DNA from: Isoperla grammatica
Taxonomy: Eukaryota; Arthropoda; Insecta; Plecoptera; Perlodidae
Length of the DNA: 64,000 nucleotides
NCBI GenBank assembly: GCA_945910005.1
Contig: OX246747.1
Coordinates: 34,754,622 to 34,818,621, forward strand
Direction: 5' to 3'
Shown: one piece after another, positions 1-56,950 of the stretch
Position numbering within the stretch: position 1 is the stretch's first letter
Layout of the letters: every line of letters starts with the position of its first letter
Notes under the pieces: model-generated
What the model was told of the DNA's origin: nothing
Database searches by the model: none
Seen by the model: only the letters and a program-made list of their open reading frames with translations
Translations under genes and position numbers: made by a program

Positions 1-397
1 CCCCCCCCACCCCGTTACAATCGACCGCGTTGTCTTTATTGACAGAATACCGGGACAACTTTTCCCCAAAAATTATACAAACCGGTAAAAATACGTATTT
101 TCAATGAGTCTCTCGGGACACCGGTACTACAAGTGTTCCGATATCGGTACTGTACCGGTTTGACCGGTAGGTACGTCTGGTCACCTTATTCTTGAACCGC
201 AATTATCATTGTTGAGTACCATCACGTGCTTTCTTAGTTCGAGGTGAAGTGGATTAATGTATGGCCCCTCAAAATAGACTAGACGCATTCTGGTGGCAAG
301 AAAATAAACTACTATAAGGATGAGTTTATCTGTCAATTGTTCATTGTTGCTTTATTGTTAAATCATCAATGGCGCAGATAAGGGTGTTGCTTAGCAG

Positions 398-1242
398 CAG
401 TGTTGTAAAGTAACTGAGTAAAAGTAATTGAGTAAAAGTAATTAATTACTTTTTGAGTAACTGAGTTACTACTTTAATTACTTTTATTTCAATGTAACTG
501 TAACTGTAACTCAATTACTTTTATAAGTAATTATACTCAGTTTTCAGTTACTTTTTAGAGTTACTTTTCTTAAGCATGCTCGTTCTGTAGTGGTACAAAA
601 TTAAAAAAATACCGCTTTGTATCAACCTAAAAAACAAACAAAAAACGATTTTTTTTGTGTATCATATGATGGAACTACATTTGTCTACGATTTCGTATTG
701 CGACAGGCCAGCTGATAGTTCTAGGCGCCAACCGACGTAGCGGCTCAGCACCGCAGGGTTAACAAACATGACAACAATAAATTAATACAACTGCCAGCTG
801 TAACGAAAATTGTAATGCTTAGATAATTCCCGTAGATTTTGTTAGTTAGTGCCCGCAGAGTATAAAAAATCACCAGAAATCACCAGTAAACGGTAAAGTG
901 TTCCTTAGTAGTAGTAGTAGCAGTAGACATGTAGTTGTTAGAAATGAAGTACCATTATAACTATAAGCCTGAATAAATATATAATTAGCAAAAACAAACA
1001 GTTTTGCGTGCCATTATTTCCAGTAAAAAATATTTTTTATTTGTAATGCTGTCAGTTATTGCATTTTTAAGAAATTTCATGATGTAACTTAAAAAGTAAC
1101 TCAGTTACTTCATAAAGTAACTGTAACTGTAACTCAGTTACTTTAGGGAAAAAGTAACTGTAACTGTAACTGAATTACTTTCCCAAGCAAGTAACTGTAA
1201 CTGTAACTGAATTACTTTCTAAAAGTAACTTTTACAACACTG
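398..1242. mobile_element. Non-autonomous hAT element, 845 bp
   Basis: Perfect 8-bp target duplication CTTAGCAG (390-397, 1243-1250). The ends are CAGTGTTGTAAAGTAACT and, inverted, CAGTGTTGTAAAAGTTACTT. Both subterminal zones are packed with AGTAACTG repeats. No transposase was seen. Confidence 0.93.
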
Positions 1243-1423
1243 CTTAGCAGCGTTATCTATGTGTTAGTTTGAGTCTCCAATTGCCGGCTGAAAATTTAAG
1301 AATACAATAATTGGTACTTTCAGAGGTCAATGTTTCAATTTCAAAGTTAAACTTTTGTATTCTACGCATATTTTAGGAAACTGAAAACGGTACAATCCAT
1401 TGGGGTGCAGATACCTTTTGTGA

Positions 1424-1956
1424 AGCGCTCGTTACACGGGGAAGTGAAACGAAAAAGTGAAAAGAAAAAGTCACTTTTCTAAAGTAGAGATAGCATGTTC
1501 CTTATGGGACTTTCCGGTCGCTGTTACACGGGGAAGTCGAAAAGCAAAAAGTAAAAACTTTCCGCACTAGTCGAGCTCGGTTCAACAACTGGAAAGCAAA
1601 AAGCGAAATAACCTTGAACAGTTGGTCGTGATTGGCTGGTAATGTTGCCATGGACTACAACTTCGGGAATAAGTCGACAGTCATTTGGGACGTCCTGTTA
1701 ACTTTCCCAGAGATGTGTGTAAACAAGGCGGTGGTGTTACGCGTACGTACAAGACGGGAGAAATCAATCGCCATACCTAGTTAGTTACCACTCTTGCCGC
1801 ACAGCGCCCGATAGTGTTGCACGTAGGTCGAGAGATGGCGCCACACGCACACTGTTTCTTTTCCTCGAGAAGTGTCCCGTGTAACAACTTCGGAAAGTCT
1901 TTTTACTTTCCACTTTTTGCTTTTCACTCTTTTCACTTCCCCGTGTAACGAGCGCT
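1424..1956. mobile_element. Inverted-repeat element with 3-bp TGA target duplication
   Basis: The arms begin AGCGCTCGTTACACGGGG on both sides, and subterminal AAAAGTGAAAAG-type repeats follow. TGA flanks both ends (1421-1423, 1957-1959). Confidence 0.7.
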
Positions 1957-2559
1957 TGAGCGTCGGAATGGTTTGCTGAACTATCCATGCACCCACCCAC
2001 CCACCCGGGCGCTCAGGAACTCTTCTTTAAGTGGGGGGGGGGGGGGGGGGGGGGGTGAGGGGGGAATTGTGAGCGCTCACAATCCGCGGGGTCTAGCCTC
2101 AGCCTTTTCGCCGAAGGCTATATTTGTTTTGCCATATTAGATATTTCTAGTGACTTGAAATCGAAGAAGCTTGTTAATGTCTTCTTCTTCTTCTCAAATG
2201 CCCACATTTGGCTATTATGCCATCATGCTGGATCTGGTCAACCAGTAGAGACACGCTTCTTTCTCCACCCTCTTCATGCCGCTCGGCATTGCGTCACGTT
2301 CACATGCCAGTTTTGGACATACGAACAGGTGGCTCCTATCCTGCTCCCCATTTCCACACAGCTTGCAGGTACTCGTCTCAACGTGTAATTAAAAATTTAT
2401 TCTTAGGTTTACTTAAAGTCGTATAATTTTTTCAATCGGATAAGTAATTAAAAAACAAAACAATTAAATTATTACTTAATTCAACTAACAATGAAATTTA
2501 CACATGGATTAGGATTATTAGTGACTACAGAAAAATGAACCTCTGAAACACTAGTTACC

Positions 2560-2882
2560 GTTGGTTAGAGCAGATTGGAGGGTTCAAAAGCTTGTGTAAC
2601 GGCTTTGATCTTCTCGTTAACTGCTCGGCAGTCCAGGTTAGTGGAAGAACCTATATGACTGGTCAAAGTTACACCGTCCTTTCGGATGGGACGTAAAGCT
2701 GATGGTCCCTTGGTACTTTTCAACAGGAGTAGGCTACGTGCCGGTACCAGGCTTCCCCTCCTCCCTTCCTCATTATCATGCATCGTTGTTAATCATCCGT
2801 TGTTATACTGGTCACTGTAAAATGGCACAAAATGCTGTATGGGGCCAATTCATAAATAAATAAATAAATAAATAAATAAATG
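2560..2882 (+). mobile_element. SINE-like retroposon with (AAAT)n tail
   Basis: The body includes GGATGGGACGTAAAGCTGAT and ends in seven AAAT units at 2853-2881, a typical SINE/LINE tail. The 5' limit is uncertain. Confidence 0.55.
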
Positions 2883-2951
2883 AATAATACCATACGAAAG
2901 CAGAGGAAGAGTACGTTATTAGTTACATATGAATATCAGTATGTTATAAAG

Positions 2952-3034
2952 TTATGCTCCCAGCGGGATTCGAACCTCGACCAGCTGAAAACAGAACGTA
3001 TACGGATACACAGACCGCTCGGTCAATTGACAGA
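2952..3034 (-). mobile_element. tRNA-derived SINE head
   Basis: The minus strand has a consensus pol III A box TGACCGAGCGG (3015-3025) and a perfect B box GGTTCGAATCC (2966-2976) at tRNA spacing. The T stem does not pair, so this is not a working tRNA gene. Confidence 0.6.
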
Positions 3035-3107
3035 TGAAAATGTGTGGGGTATAGCTTTTACATATGAAAGGAAGGCTATAGGGAACTTGCAACTGACGTC
3101 ACAGCCG

Positions 3108-3362
3108 AACTACAACAATGTAACAAATTAATCGAACTGATGGACAAACAAAATGAGCTGTCAAAATAATAAAATTGCAACATTATGAAGAAAACGAGGT
3201 ATGGCGATAGTAACTGCTCACCAGTTAAAACGTTTACCCATTGATGGGCCACCAAGTTGTGAAAGTTTTGTATGTTTCTTGTTTGTTTTGAAGATTTGTT
3301 TTCAAAATCAGAATATTTTATTGTTTGTCAATCGATTCATTTAATTGGTTTCATTGTTGTAA
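3108..3362. mobile_element. Degenerate inverted-repeat element, same family as 30250-30551
   Basis: The left arm ACAACAATGTAACAAATTAA and right arm TGGTTTCATTGTTGT are inverted. It shares GAACTGATGGACAAACAA and the central CTCACCAGTTA segment with the intron 10 copy. Confidence 0.6.
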
Positions 3363-4199
3363 AGCAAGCTTGCAAGAAGCCTATTGCAAAGTTGCTTGAA
3401 ATAGAAAAAGCTTATTATCAGTCAAACCCTTTGAGCAGACTCTCGAAACTACTTTACGTTGAACTACCCACTTGCCGTAACAATAATCGATTGTCACCGG
3501 CCGGGATGGGAACTGGCAAGTACTCCTAATTAATTAATGAAAACGTGCTTCTCCTGCCCATATCAACACTCGTTTAGGAGCCCCCCCCCAAGTATTGTCG
3601 TTCTCCGTGGCGGGGGGACAACGTTTACAAAATCTTTTTTCTCCGTTGTGTGGGGGCAAGCTTTGATCATCTTCTCATATGACTTTGCAACGCCTCCGTC
3701 GATTATTGGCATTGTCAAAAAATAAAATCCGATGCCGTGTGCGAACATTTTAAAATTGCCCACAAAAATCCAACGGTAAGGAGCAGAAAATTGTCCTACC
3801 CCTCGGGCCAGTCCTACGAATAGGATTGTTACGATAAGCTTATAATTCTACCAAAATGTGGACCATGAGTGGGTACGAAGGAAATTGAAAGTACACATGT
3901 CCGTCCACACATACATGCTCGTAAAATCCACAATTATGGACCGAAAAGAAAACATGTTTTGAAAAGCTAAAAATCACTGCAGTAACAATTTGTGGACTTT
4001 GCATGGAGTCCCCACTAGGGCCGTTTTAGTCATCTTCCCTGCGAGTCACTTGAGGCAGCCGGTCCCGTGCGTTACCAGATTATGGAATAAGAAGACAGAT
4101 AATATCTAAATCTAATAATTACGTAAAATAATTTATATTTATACAAATATAACCAAGAAAATAACAAAGAAAATCAAAATAGGAAAAGGAAAACGGTAA

Positions 4200-4381
4200 T
4201 ACCGTATTTACCTGAATAGATGACCTCGAATTTAACATGACCCCACCCCCCTCCCCATTTTCAAGAGTTTTGAACTGGAAAAATCATATTCATCATCTTT
4301 ACAAGCGAATTTAAGACAACCCCAATATTTTAACTATACAAAATAGAAATAATTATTGTCTTAGATTCGGGTAAATATGGT
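4200..4381. mobile_element. Small Tc1/mariner-like MITE
   Basis: The ends TACCGTATTTACCTGAAT and (inverted) TACCATATTTACCCGAAT are flanked by TA. The interior repeats GCGAATTTAAGAC. A second copy lies at about 41385-41558. Confidence 0.65.
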
Positions 4382-4401
4382 AATAATATTAGGGTAATAT
4401 A

Positions 4402-5262
4402 CAGAGTTGAGTAGTAACTTTTTGAAAGTAACGCGTTACTTTTTCGGTAACTTTTAGGCTAACTAGTTACTTTTTCCTCGACAGTAACTTTTAACGTTGA
4501 AAGTTACTATTGATAAGGAACTTTAAAAAAAAAATGAAAAGTTACTTTTGAAACAGCCTATGGTTTTTTAAATGTACCAACAGCAAAACACTCGTATTGC
4601 GGCTGTTCAGGTCAAAAATCTTCGACCCCCCCCCCCCCCATTCCTAGAATTCATACATAACTGAATCCTTTGGAAACCATTCCAGCAGCAGCCGGCTAAA
4701 TAGGTTGAATGGGAACTGAGTGACAACCAATAAACATAAGTGGATGTTATTTATTTGTGTGAGCAACACTGCTTTGCTAGGACCTCACACTATTATCGAA
4801 GGTGGCCGGCAGACGTTATAGTTCGTAGTAGTATTTGGGAAATGGATTAGTGGATGTATTATTGTAATAAACGTAGCATGCTGAATGTTCGATGGCCGTG
4901 AAAACTTTAACGCGCTTATACCTTCGGCTCTTTTGTTGACATGTCCAATTTTGACTTCCTATTCACTGTTAGTCTTTACAAAACTCAGGCTGCTGTTCTA
5001 ATGATTTTCGACATACTCCGCCCGGCGCCCGCCAGCAAGGATAAGCGGGTTGAATGAAACTTGAAAGCAATATTATCAAAATTTCCCATCAAAATTTCCT
5101 AAAAGTAACTTTAACAGTAACTTTTAAAGTAACTTTTAATTTTCAAAGTAACTTTTAGTTACTTTCTCCAACAAGGAACTTTTAACGTTTAAAAGTTACT
5201 TTTAAAGGCAAGTAACTTAACTTTTTAAAAGTTCCTTTTTAAAAGTAACTTATGCAACTCTG
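4402..5262. mobile_element. Non-autonomous hAT element, 861 bp
   Basis: Perfect 8-bp target duplication GTAATATA (4394-4401, 5263-5270). The ends are CAGAGTTGAGTAGTAACT and, inverted, CAGAGTTGCATAAGTTACTT. Subterminal AGTAACTTTT repeats make it a cousin of 398-1242. A C-run lies at 4626-4640. Confidence 0.93.
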
Positions 5263-5270
5263 GTAATATA

Positions 5271-8200
5271 CACAACTCACGCTTACTTTGTGTGGTACCA
5301 GCTGGTTGACTCGCCATTAGCTCTAAAACTGGTTCTTCACACAACTAGAGACATAAAAACAAGAGACAAAAGGACAATGAATGACCAACAAACATGAATT
5401 ACCAATCTTAATATTTTATTAGCTTACACTGATTTTGTTCACAATTTTACCAACCAAGCCTTGTCCTCCTGGCAAAAAAGAATACGTATGCCTATAGGAA
5501 TCACGATACAAAACAGTAGTAGTCATTTAAAAACTGTAAAAACAAAAAAACACTGTTGAACTTTTGTTTCTAAGACAGCTCAGCTTTTGAATCTGATTTT
5601 TACCGACAAATTATTTCGTTTTTATTACCAAAAGGACGAATACAAACAACAGCAAAATTCATTCCTACCATTCGTATAAATCTGTGCTTTTCCCAAACAG
5701 TTTTCTCGGTATTTTTCCATGACATCCAAAACACAAAATATACTAGTATGTATTATATGTATAATTTTTTATTTTTTTTAGAACAAATTGGGTTACTTGT
5801 GAAGAGTACGTAATATGTTTCATTATAGCTACAATACTTAACTTTAGAGTGACATGCCTTTATTTTGAAAGCATTTTTTTGTAGGTTATGTATTCTTGGA
5901 CACGTACAATACATTTTTTATCTTTTATTTAATTTGAACACTCATTTTGAGGGAAAGTAAGCCAGTTTTTATACTAGATCTAAGTCAAAAATTCAAAACC
6001 CAAGAAACCTCATTTTCCTTTAGTTTTACAGTTACTTTAAAGACATGAATATGGGATATATACCAATAATAGAAGTTTTTGTTATTAACTTTCTTAATAC
6101 AGATAATACAGTTAAACATTAGTGACGTAAAGCATATGGAGACAATATTTTCAAGAAATTTTGATTGATTAAAGTAATTTCATACATACAATTTTAAGCT
6201 GCGTATTTTTGGAATAACAGAAGCATGGCATAACTGACGTTACACCAAACGCAAATTTCTTTATTTCAACCATGGTTGTACATTAAATACATATTTTTTT
6301 TTTATAAATTTTACCTGTTTATTTTCTCCATTAGCTTTTTAGTTATGCAAAATCCTAATACGAATTATGAACAAGATTTTAATCCCCCGAAAGTGTATAA
6401 ACACAAAAAATCAAAACATTACCCAACTAGTGCTGAATAACTGTGAGGGTTGCAAAAATCGCTTTCTTTCCACAGTTTATGTTTTAAGCGGCTTTTTACA
6501 CCGCCGGCAAAGGAGTTGAAATCAGGGGCCCACTAAGATTATTGTGTATATATATACATATAATTTTTTAACATTTTAAAGTGACACAAATGCTTAAAGT
6601 TATTCTATTATCTCATAAGTTTGCACATAGCAATATTACAATTAAAAGAAATTATCAAATACGTAATGGTTCGTAGAAACGAAAAGTCACGAAGCCTAGT
6701 ACGCGAACATGGCAACGTTTGCACGACTTCACTTTAACACGGGTTTAAATTTTCATTGGATGTTCAACCATTAAATTACGTACCCTAGTCGTAAAAGACA
6801 CAGAGAAAAAAATAAACAACAATGCTAAATACCATAATAATAAAAAAAAATGAAATTATAAATACAAACTACGATGATGCAAATAATAAACTACTGTATG
6901 TATACATTTTTTAAAAAGGATAAACTATAGTTTTATTTCTATTCCTAATAATATAGTCTGTAGATAACTGAACACATGCATTTGCCGCATCCACCTATAA
7001 TCTAACATGTGTACAATTGTTGCATTAGTACAATAATCCAGAAATAGATCAGCACTATCAATATTCTTATACAGAACATATCCAAAAACAAAATTCTTTA
7101 TTTCAACTCTAGAACATTTCCTTATGCTTCATACATTAAGCCAGTTTTTGCTAGAGGAAGATTTACATTTAGTTATTTATATTTTATTTTAACCTAAGTG
7201 CTGCAAAACTGATAAGTTTTATAATAGTAGAATAATAGATAAACAGCTTTACCAAATGACATTATGTTATACAAGTAGTGGGCCCCAGAAGAAAAACAAG
7301 AATCATTTTCAAGGTATTTTATCAATATAATAATAACAATTAACTAACTTCTTATGAATGTTGGAGGACGATTTCTCTGGAAAGAAATGTCCTCGAATTT
7401 TATTTTACTCCTTAATAAGACAAATATTTCACAAATAAGCTCCGTTCTGGACACGGAACGGAGCGTTTGGATGGCGTGGCGAATTAATCGTCAACGCCGA
7501 TAGCAAGAAAACGGTCGGGAGCTTTGGAGCGGGGATTAAGGACTTAAAACACAAACGTACGGCGATGGTGACGGCGAAGCTACGGCAGGACCGAGTACTA
7601 ATCCGAGTAACGGAAGCCGCAGCTCGCGAGTTAAGATCGAACACGTTGGAAATTATTGACCATTGACTGAGAAAAGTCTGTTAGTCTGTGTTAAACTTTA
7701 AGAAAGGCTCAGCTTCCCCTTACGTTTGTTTCTACAACCCGTCGTCGACAAGTCCCGACGATTTCCACGCTATTTTGGCATTCGCGTAATGCGCTTCAAA
7801 AAAAAAAAAATTACGTTTGTTTTGAAATCCCCATTTATCGATTGTAGTAGTGTTATACATGTACATACGTTTTCAAATCAGCTCTAGATATATTTGAATA
7901 AGATCAGCGAACCGAAGCGATCGCTGTCAATAGCATGGGATTTATTAAACGGGGTAGACAAACAGAACCCTCGTACTATCTGGTGTGAGATTGTAGCATG
8001 TCGATAATTGTTGAATTGCATCTCTAGAGAGAGAGAGAGCATTCAAAAGAAATAATTCTTACTAGGGCATATTTCAATGAGTTCTAGTTTTGAGATTCTA
8101 CATGAGGTTCCAATAGAAAGCAATTGAAATCATGTCGTTATGTGTGTTGCCTGCATTTGTCACTCAAATATACAGAGAAAAGCTTCTTCCTCGTTCTCGA

Positions 8201-9023
8201 TATTTGAAGGCAGTGTTCTTTAGATAGTGGATCATATATTTCTAGGCAAATATCACCCCCTTACCTAACTTTGAACAAAAAAGCTATCATTTTATCAAAT
8301 TATATTCATGACCCTAGAAAAATGCTCAGTTTGGGATTTAGCATCGCGGCATTCCACTGTTCTGTCCCTTCGTATCAAACGACCGAGAAACCAACTCAAA
8401 CCAGCCAGGATAAAAACCGTAGGTTTCTAAACCTTAGAAACCTACTGGGTCGAATGATGTTGAACTTCAACCTAGCCTGCATTGAAAAATACGTTCCCAC
8501 TTTCAAGTAGCTATATCATTAACTTGGTATTTTTTAAATAGATCGCATTATATTAAGGAAATATAATGTTTCATTGTAACAATATAACAAATATAGAAAA
8601 ATAGAACTTTTCATTTTTCCTCAATGCTTCGTTTTTCACCGCTTCGTAAGTCGGCACGCAGTCCGACAAGTGTAAATAAATAAAAACATCACCAACGATC
8701 GTAATAACGATCGTCACTTCGTCGTATTGTCGATAGCTGCTGTCCACATCGCTTACAACACTAGAGTTTTTATTATTGGGAATACTTTTCCAATAATAGC
8801 AGTCTGTTAATCACTTTTGGCATTATATAATAAATTCACTTTAGTTTTTTTTATTTATCACTTAAAATTACCAAGTGTCGTCAAATTCGGGCATAAAATA
8901 TGTGGTAGTTCTTAAATTGTCGACGGAACGTAGCACTCGTGCTTTCACATCCGTCACAAGACTGTATGCAGTCTTCTGTTGCGCACGTTTCGGTAATATG
9001 TTATGCTTGATTCGCGTGATCAA
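5271..9023. other. AT-rich stretch, no confident gene
   Basis: A- and T-rich sequence downstream of FAM120A. The only GC-richer patch is 7440-7650, open on both strands and discussed as a finding. A GA-dinucleotide run lies at 8027-8038. No repeats with clear ends were recognised. Confidence 0.6.
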
Positions 9024-9027
9024 TTAA

Positions 9028-10120
9028 GGGGACCCATCCGTCCCTATACCAGCAATGTTAAATTAGCCAACTTTCGGTACCTTTTCTGAAGGAATGGCTA
9101 GCCTAAGGAGGCTGATATTTACAAGTCTTTTAGACACATCTATTCTAACAAATCGCAGCGGAAAAAAAATTTATATTTTAGTTTTGTTTAAAAATTGCAA
9201 TTTTTTTACAATTGGCAGTAATTTCGATCAAAATATTGACATTTCCTAATACAAACGACAATAGAAAAAATACTTTGAAGACGTTTATCACAATTTCCTG
9301 TGCTGCGTTTCTGTAAAACAGTTGTATTTACATGCTCCAAAAAAAATCATGAAATTCTGTTTGGTGATTCTTTAGATAAATGTACCGTAGCACAAAAAAA
9401 AAATGTTCTGAGATAACACAGTTTGAAGTGGGACATAGATTTTTCATCTGTTTTAGGGCCTACCATCATATCGCAGCTCCCTTTCTTAACTGGTGCAACC
9501 AAATCAGTTAAAATTTTAAACACATCATGAAAAAAGTAAAGTTTATATGAAAATCATAGAACATATTAAAATATTTTAATATTTCGAAATTAAAAAAAAA
9601 AAAAAAAAAAAATTAAAAACTTTTTTTTTTTTTATGTCAAACAGCCTGTGAGCTTTGGGGAATGGGCATATATGTAGACTAAGGTTGGAATTCATAGTCG
9701 GCCCCTACACCTAGGGGCACCCATTGTTGCTATGAATTTGTTTTGTTTATGGGAAATACCATGGAAACAACTGTTACCTTAGTAACAATGGGCGCCCCTA
9801 GGTGTAGGGGCCGACTATGAATTCCAACCTAAAGCACTACTTCTTCATTGCAGTATGGCAGTATGTTTGGGGGGGGGGGGGGGAGGGCAGACAATGGCAC
9901 GTAATGCACGTAATGCTTTTAGCTGCAGCCATTTACGCTGAAGAAGACCAGATATTGAAGTTATGCTTACGCATACGTGTCTTTAAAAGATAACTGTGAG
10001 TTCAGCTATCACTCTATGGCCAAACAAATGTTATCATTGAGTTCAGGAGACATAGACGGTTGAATTAGCAAAACAAAACAAAAAACACGTAATTTTTAAA
10101 TTTGCGACGGATGGGTCCCC
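9028..10120. mobile_element. TTAA-target element (piggyBac-like by target site), 1093 bp
   Basis: TTAA lies on both sides (9024-9027, 10121-10124) with perfect 15-bp terminal inverted repeats GGGGACCCATCCGTC. No transposase was seen. It contains a nested MITE at 9683-9829. Confidence 0.8.
9683..9829. mobile_element. PIF/Harbinger-type MITE nested in the TTAA element
   Basis: TAA target duplication (9680-9682, 9830-9832). The arms are about 55 bp and nearly perfect inverted repeats beginning GGTTGGAATTCATAGTCGGC. Confidence 0.85.
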
Positions 10121-10185
10121 TTAAGCATTAGGGCCTAGCTATTTCGGAAATAATTTTTTCTTGCATTTAAACTAACATAACAATC

Positions 10186-10191
10186 TTTATT
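10186..10191 (-). promoter_or_regulatory. Candidate polyadenylation signal of FAM120A
   Basis: AATAAA on the minus strand about 570 bp past the stop codon. Other A/T-rich hexamers occur nearby, so the assignment is only plausible. Confidence 0.35.
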
Positions 10192-10756
10192 GATGTACAG
10201 TATTTGTTATATATATATGGGCCTAAGTTCGGTAAATATTTATGTTTATAAGAGTAAAACCACGTTGATCGTTGAAGCCATGGCCAACCAACTTCTTGGT
10301 AATCTAAATAGGGATGCAAAGAACATTCTTAATAAAATATATAAAATCAAGCTTCTCAATACATCTATACTATGTTCCCTTACATGCACAAACTACCAAT
10401 CAGAAGTTAGCTAAGGCTTCCACAGAGTATTCGCCTCCTCCAGAGAAGCAAAGCCGGTCGATTTCTGAACGGCTCCACACGTCGATGTTCCCTTCCAAAG
10501 GTAACGATTATTTCCACCTCGTTCGTTCAAACTAGATCAACGTCTTATTCCTTTAAACGAAATCATAACAAAGAATTTAACAATACATTATCCGACGAAC
10601 AAAGAAACTTGAACTTACTAAAACGCAAACAAACGACAATGTTTACAACGATTAACAAAAGGATGTAGTAGTAGTAGAAAGTGGACACGTCATCGATCAC
10701 GTTTTCGAATCAAACATATTCCAAGATATTGGTCGCGTCGGGTCGGTTATCGTAGC

Positions 10757-54937
<44,181 letters not shown>

Positions 54938-55342
54938 CTTTCCTTCTTTCTGGAGTTTGAGCCGCACTAGGTGGTGATGATTTAAAAAAAAAACGTGGCG
55001 GCCGAACTAGCAAAAGATAACCGCGTACGCGACTTTTCGAGTTACCTATATAGTATGTAAATACTTTATTATTAGAATTAGAGGCCTATAATGATTTTAG
55101 TCGGCAAGTGTTTTGTAACCTGTAACAAAAGAGATTATATTCTGATTAGATCTCGAGGTAGGGCCTAGGTCATACTTGAAATTAACTGGTGGATTCACAT
55201 TTGCCAAAATAACGTGTGGCACAAAGTATGAAAGTAGGTGAGGTAGGCCTAGATGGCAGACCAACTTACAACAGCACACTGAAGTCTGTACAATAAACAA
55301 ATCAAAAGTAGCCAACGTTATATCCTATGTCGTGGCGATATA

Positions 55343-56950
55343 CATATAATAATATAATATTAGTTTATTGTCATAGAATCTACATTCTGCGAGAGGGATC
55401 AAGCATTTTCAGATGTACAGACAATCATGATACAAACAATACATGAAATACAGTTTGAAGTTAACAGTTTGAAGTATAGATGAAATACAGTAAAACTTCA
55501 TAATACAGCAAAACGTATACAATAGAATAACAAAATATATAGACAAATATAAAATTTGAAATAATTACAGGTTATCCACTAAATATTCGTTTATGGAATA
55601 GTATGCTTTTGAAATAAGGAACTTTTTTACCGAGTATTTAAAACTGTTTAATGAGTCTATATTTTTTAGTTCAGCTGGTAATTTGTTAAAAAGTTTTGTG
55701 TGTGTGTAGTCGGAGTTTGTCTGTGTTGATGATTTTGAATAAAAATGTGTAGGCCTATGGATGTTATTTTTTAGGCGTGTGTCATGGGTGTGTATATTTT
55801 TATTCTTTGGTAATGTATCAATTTTTTTTTTAACTTTTAGGATTGCCTGCAAAATAAACAGACTATAGAATGTTAAAATATTTAATTTAATGAAGAGAGG
55901 TTTACAGTGTGACCTTTGTGACTTGTTCAGCATTGACCTGATTACCTTCTTTTGAACTATAAATATTGTCTTGGTGCTGGGAGAGCAGCCCCAAAACTCA
56001 ATTCCATATCGTATATGTGCCTCAAAGTTAGAAAAATATACTATTTTGGCTGTTGCAATGTTTGCTACGGACTTAATGGATTTTATTGCAAAGTAGCCAG
56101 AGTTTAGTTTTTTAATTAACGAGTTTAGGCTATGTGGTCGTGCCACTTGAGTTTATTATCTATTATTAATCCCACAAAGTTTGTTGATGACTCTACATTG
56201 ATTGATGTGTTGTTTATACTATTATATACTGTTTTTATTTCTCCCCGTGGGTCTTTGAGAAATTCAATCATTATAGATTTGGTTTCGTTTAGTAGCAGTC
56301 CATTGTCGTTGAACCATTCGGTGGCATTAGCAATTTTAATTTCAGATTCTTGTTTTAGAGTTGAATTGTCATTGGCTTTGGCTATTATGTTAGCATCGTC
56401 GGCAAACAGTTCAGAGTCTAGTATATTAAATGGAAAGTCATTGATAAATATTAAAAAAAACAAAGGACCTATTATTGAACCCTGAGGAACTCCTATAGAG
56501 ATATTCTCATTGACAGAAAGGAATTTAACTTCAGTCCCGTCTTCATTAGTGTGAGTTACCTCAACTCTTTGTTGCCTGTTACTAAGATAAGATTTAAGAA
56601 GAGCTAACTGAGTGCCTCTGATGCCGTAGTAGTTACATTTGTCCAGAAGGATGTCGTGATACATGCAGTCGAACGCTTTAGTGAGGTCACAGAAAATTCC
56701 TGCTACCGGAGTCTTTTTTTCAATACAGTTAACAATCGTTTTAAGAAAACGTTCAACTGTGTTGTAGGTGGATCTGTTTGCTCTGAAACCATTCTGGCAT
56801 TCAGAAATTGTGTTATTTTTTTCGAGAAATTCTACAATACGGGTGTTCAGTAATGATTCTAGAATTTTCGAGAATGCAGGTAGAATAGATACTGGTCTGT
56901 AGTTTTCTACTAGAGATTTTTTGCCTTTTTTATAAATAGTCAGAGTTGTT
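55343..56950 (-). mobile_element. 5'-truncated non-LTR retrotransposon (jockey/CR1/L2-like)
   Basis: It holds the C-terminal half of a reverse transcriptase plus a 3' UTR ending in AATAAACTAATATTATATT-type tail sequence. The 5' end stops abruptly near 56950. It lies just upstream of FAM120A exon 1 in the same orientation. Confidence 0.88.
55565..56949 (-). pseudogene. Reverse transcriptase fragment with one frameshift
   Basis: The minus-strand reading runs from IYKKGKKSLVENYRPVSILP through NGFRANRSTYNTVE, CDLTKAFDC, GVPQGSIIGPLFFLIFINDF and the catalytic ELFADDANI (FADD box) to KWHDHI. One frame ends at a stop at 56125. The other frame, overlapping it by a few codons, continues through LNSLIKKLNSGYFAIKSIK to the stop at 55565, so a single-base frameshift lies near 56130. 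The endonuclease and the RT N-terminus are absent. Confidence 0.88.

Noticed and set aside
2952..3034. tRNA gene (minus strand)
   Set aside because: The boxes match but the T stem is unpaired; more likely a SINE head.
8271..8510. 79-residue plus frame
   Set aside because: Lies in AT-rich DNA without domain or splice signals; probably chance.
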